This document shows, piece by piece, positions 59,401-60,000 of a stretch of DNA of 60,000 nucleotides (the first letter of the stretch is position 1; the number at the start of each line of letters is the position of its first letter). The position numbers were made by a program, and so were the translations under genes. Below the pieces are notes generated by a model, which worked only from the letters and a program-made list of their open reading frames with translations, ran no database searches and was not told where the DNA came from. The stretch comes from Branchiostoma floridae (taxonomy: Eukaryota; Chordata; Leptocardii; Amphioxiformes; Branchiostomatidae), in contig NC_049980.1 in the NCBI RefSeq assembly GCF_000003815.2, positions 31,637,470-31,697,469 on the forward strand, written 5' to 3'.

Positions 59401-59693
59401 AGAAATTGTGGGTAATATGTGTAAGTTGAGACAAAAACTAAGCACGTCTGGACATGGTTATGCAAATTGAGACAATGGTCCCAACCAGAACCGGTAACAA
59501 ATTAGAAGCCTTTACCTTTGACATATTGCCCACAATTCCTGCTACAGCACATGTATTTTTATAAGTGTGGTCAAGCTAATTTAAAGGCCCTGACCCCAGA
59601 CGTCTTCTTTTTTTCTACACAGCCTATGTTTCTCTTCCTCTCCTTCCAAGCTGTGCACGACCCTCTCCAGGCACCAGAGGAGGATATCAGCAG
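53437..59693 (+). CDS. Arylsulfatase B/I/J-type sulfatase, first six exons (gene runs past the window)
   Basis: Exons 53437-53618, 55200-55337, 56764-56854, 57545-57731, 58737-58927 and 59623-59693; phases 2, 2, 0, 1, 0, 2 all join. Sulfatases hydrolyse sulfate esters of glycosaminoglycans and other sugars in lysosome, ER or outside the cell. The start (tandem ATGs) leads a short basic stretch and a signal anchor ([17 protein letters not shown]). Exon 2 has [20 protein letters not shown] (metal-binding DD). Exon 3 has [14 protein letters not shown], the C-x-P-x-R site whose Cys becomes formylglycine. Exon 4 has [13 protein letters not shown] and RGFDTFYG, exon 5 [11 protein letters not shown] and [13 protein letters not shown], exon 6 [16 protein letters not shown]. 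This order is that of arylsulfatase B. The C-terminal half is outside the window. Confidence 0.93.
53619..55199. other. Arylsulfatase intron 1, no gene seen
   Basis: AT-rich. A stretch at about 54795-54935 (TTGACCACTCTCAGGCAACT, AGCGATGGAGCGCCATGAG) resembles 30640-30770 (CTGACCCCTTTCTGGCAACT), so it is a dispersed repeat and not a coding exon. Confidence 0.5.
55480..55676. mobile_element. MITE, TTCGCGGTGG family (copy 4, diverged)
   Basis: AATGTTTGCGGTGGTTTTAT, CAAAACCACCGCGAACATTT and the end ACTTACATTTACAGTATT. In arylsulfatase intron 2. Confidence 0.65.
55804..56179. mobile_element. 376-bp long inverted repeat
   Basis: GTGCACAAAACAAATCGCTT on the left is inverted as AAGCACTTGATTTTGTGCAC on the right. 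Arms of about 165 bases include CACATCCAGACCGGAAGTGT and TGACGTCAGCAAAGGGTCAA. A large foldback element in arylsulfatase intron 2. Confidence 0.85.
56620..56654. repeat. (GATA)n microsatellite
   Basis: TAGATAGATAGATAGATAG run in arylsulfatase intron 2. Confidence 0.9.
57145..57285 (-). mobile_element. tRNA-like SINE (family 2, second copy)
   Basis: Minus strand GGGGTAGTGGTTATTGGCAC and CACCGGTTCAAATCCCGGGA give A and B boxes. The flank TTTGGCATGGTAAG ... CTTGAACCCTACTGTGAC matches the copy at 37865. In arylsulfatase intron 3. Confidence 0.6.
57287..57486. mobile_element. MITE, TTCGCGGTGG family (copy 5)
   Basis: TACTGTAAATGCAGTTCATG to TTTCTGCATTTCCAGTA, with GCGGTAGCACCATGCAC and GTGAAGCGGCCATTGC inside. 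It lies 58 bases before arylsulfatase exon 4. Confidence 0.75.
57732..58736. other. Arylsulfatase intron 4, no gene seen
   Basis: Contains a fragment similar to the GGTTCAGGTCC sub-terminal repeats of the MITE at 46865 (58633-58680) and otherwise no recognisable element. Exon 5 starts 36 bases after a GTATCGGTA repeat. Confidence 0.45.
59030..59119 (+). pseudogene. Decayed duplicate of arylsulfatase exon 5 (copy 1)
   Basis: The stretch around ACTTACTCCACTCACCTG and GCCATAGAGATCATTGCACA repeats the last 70 or so bases of exon 5 (58855-58927). It still reads [16 protein letters not shown] and QQEKSN, followed by GTTTGG where a donor would stand. The upstream two thirds of exon 5, including its acceptor and the SGLDL part, are not recognisable, so it is unlikely to be spliced as an exon. 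Confidence 0.8.
59299..59375 (+). pseudogene. Decayed duplicate of arylsulfatase exon 5 (copy 2)
   Basis: A second copy of the same exon 5 tail, with GACTCCACTTGCCTGTTTGC and AAAGCCATAGAGATCATTGC. An extra T after the GCAAAT stretch shifts the frame and gives a stop. It shares the following GTTTGGTGCAATTC with copy 1, so the two decayed copies are closer to each other than to exon 5. Confidence 0.8.
59388..59583. mobile_element. MITE with GTGGGTAATAT terminal repeat (copy 2, diverged)
   Basis: AATTGTGGGTAATATGTGTA on the left and TTGACATATTGCCCACAATT on the right are inverted copies, and CTGGACATGGTTATGCAAAT matches the interior of the copy at 25906. It lies just before arylsulfatase exon 6. 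Confidence 0.75.
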
Positions 59694-59763
59694 GTAGGAA
59701 CTGTACATTACCATTCCGTGTACAGTTGTCCTAGACAGGACTTACCAACAGGAGATAGTGTTA

Positions 59764-59905
59764 TACTGTAAATGTATCTAAGTTTGCGGTTATCTACTTT
59801 CACGGTAGCGGGAAAATGGAGTGTTCACGGTGGTTTTGAGTTCACGGTAGCACCATATACTTTAATCACACACTGTAATGGATAAATGTTTGCAGTGCTA
59901 ACTTA
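59764..59905. mobile_element. MITE, TTCGCGGTGG family (copy 6, partial)
   Basis: TACTGTAAATGTATCTAAGT, GCGGGAAAATGGAGTGTTCA and CACGGTAGCACCATATAC match the left half; the right half is not recognised. After arylsulfatase exon 6. Confidence 0.65.
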
Positions 59906-59951
59906 TTAGACTTTAAATGATGAAAGCTCATTGAAACTGTACCTCTGTTCT

Positions 59952-60000
59952 ATATTTTATCTGACCTTTACCTCTTCCGTCATGACCTCAATGAAAAGCA
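59952..60000 (+). repeat. LINE 3' end, cut by the window
   Basis: TATTTTATCTGACCTTTACC and GACCTCAATGAAAAGCA match the LINE tails at 29468 and 36240. Confidence 0.55.

Overview
The window is animal (deuterostome) nuclear DNA: many short exons with GT/AG introns, a PKD1-family polycystin, an arylsulfatase, tRNA- and 5S-derived SINEs, LINE remnants and many small inverted-repeat transposons. A lancelet (Branchiostoma) is my best guess, from the lectin-rich polycystin and the crowd of MITEs. That is inference; no similarity search was possible.

Minus strand, 47913 down to 2971: one very large gene that I could thread through 53 coding exons with matching phases (about 3544 codons, counting one apparent frameshift). 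It encodes a PKD1/PKD1L-type 11-transmembrane receptor-channel with an unusually long mosaic ectodomain. The order is signal peptide, PAN-like, LCCL, CUB, C-type lectin, F5/8C (discoidin), Link-like, trefoil, first half of a fucolectin (FTP), LamG-like, complete FTP, second half of an FTP, discoidin-like, PAN, a tentative ricin-like region, Fn3 repeats, a Thr/Ser-rich and acidic linker, GAIN/REJ-like region, GPS, TM1, PLAT, TM2-TM11 with polycystin loop and pore, and a C-terminal coiled coil. All inter-domain junctions from the signal peptide to the linker are phase 1, the mark of exon shuffling. The PLAT exon carries one extra base that breaks the frame.

Plus strand, 50695-51662: a candidate two-exon gene for a 93-residue, very basic protein with a poly-Lys tail (not recognised). 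Plus strand, 53437 to beyond the window (last exon seen ends 59693): the first six exons of an arylsulfatase B/I/J-type enzyme with a signal anchor and an intact sulfatase motif. Two decayed copies of the 3' part of its fifth exon lie in the next intron.

Between the exons are several inverted-repeat families present in multiple copies (TTAA-flanked piggyBac-like elements, an AAGCAGATCC family, a TGTAAATGCA family, others). There are also a 5S rRNA-derived SINE, tRNA-derived SINEs, LINE 3' ends, a 0.66-kb near-identical direct repeat pair, and a hexamer satellite that starts exactly at a splice donor and consists of donor-like GTAAGT units. No prokaryotic features, CRISPR arrays or viral genes were seen.
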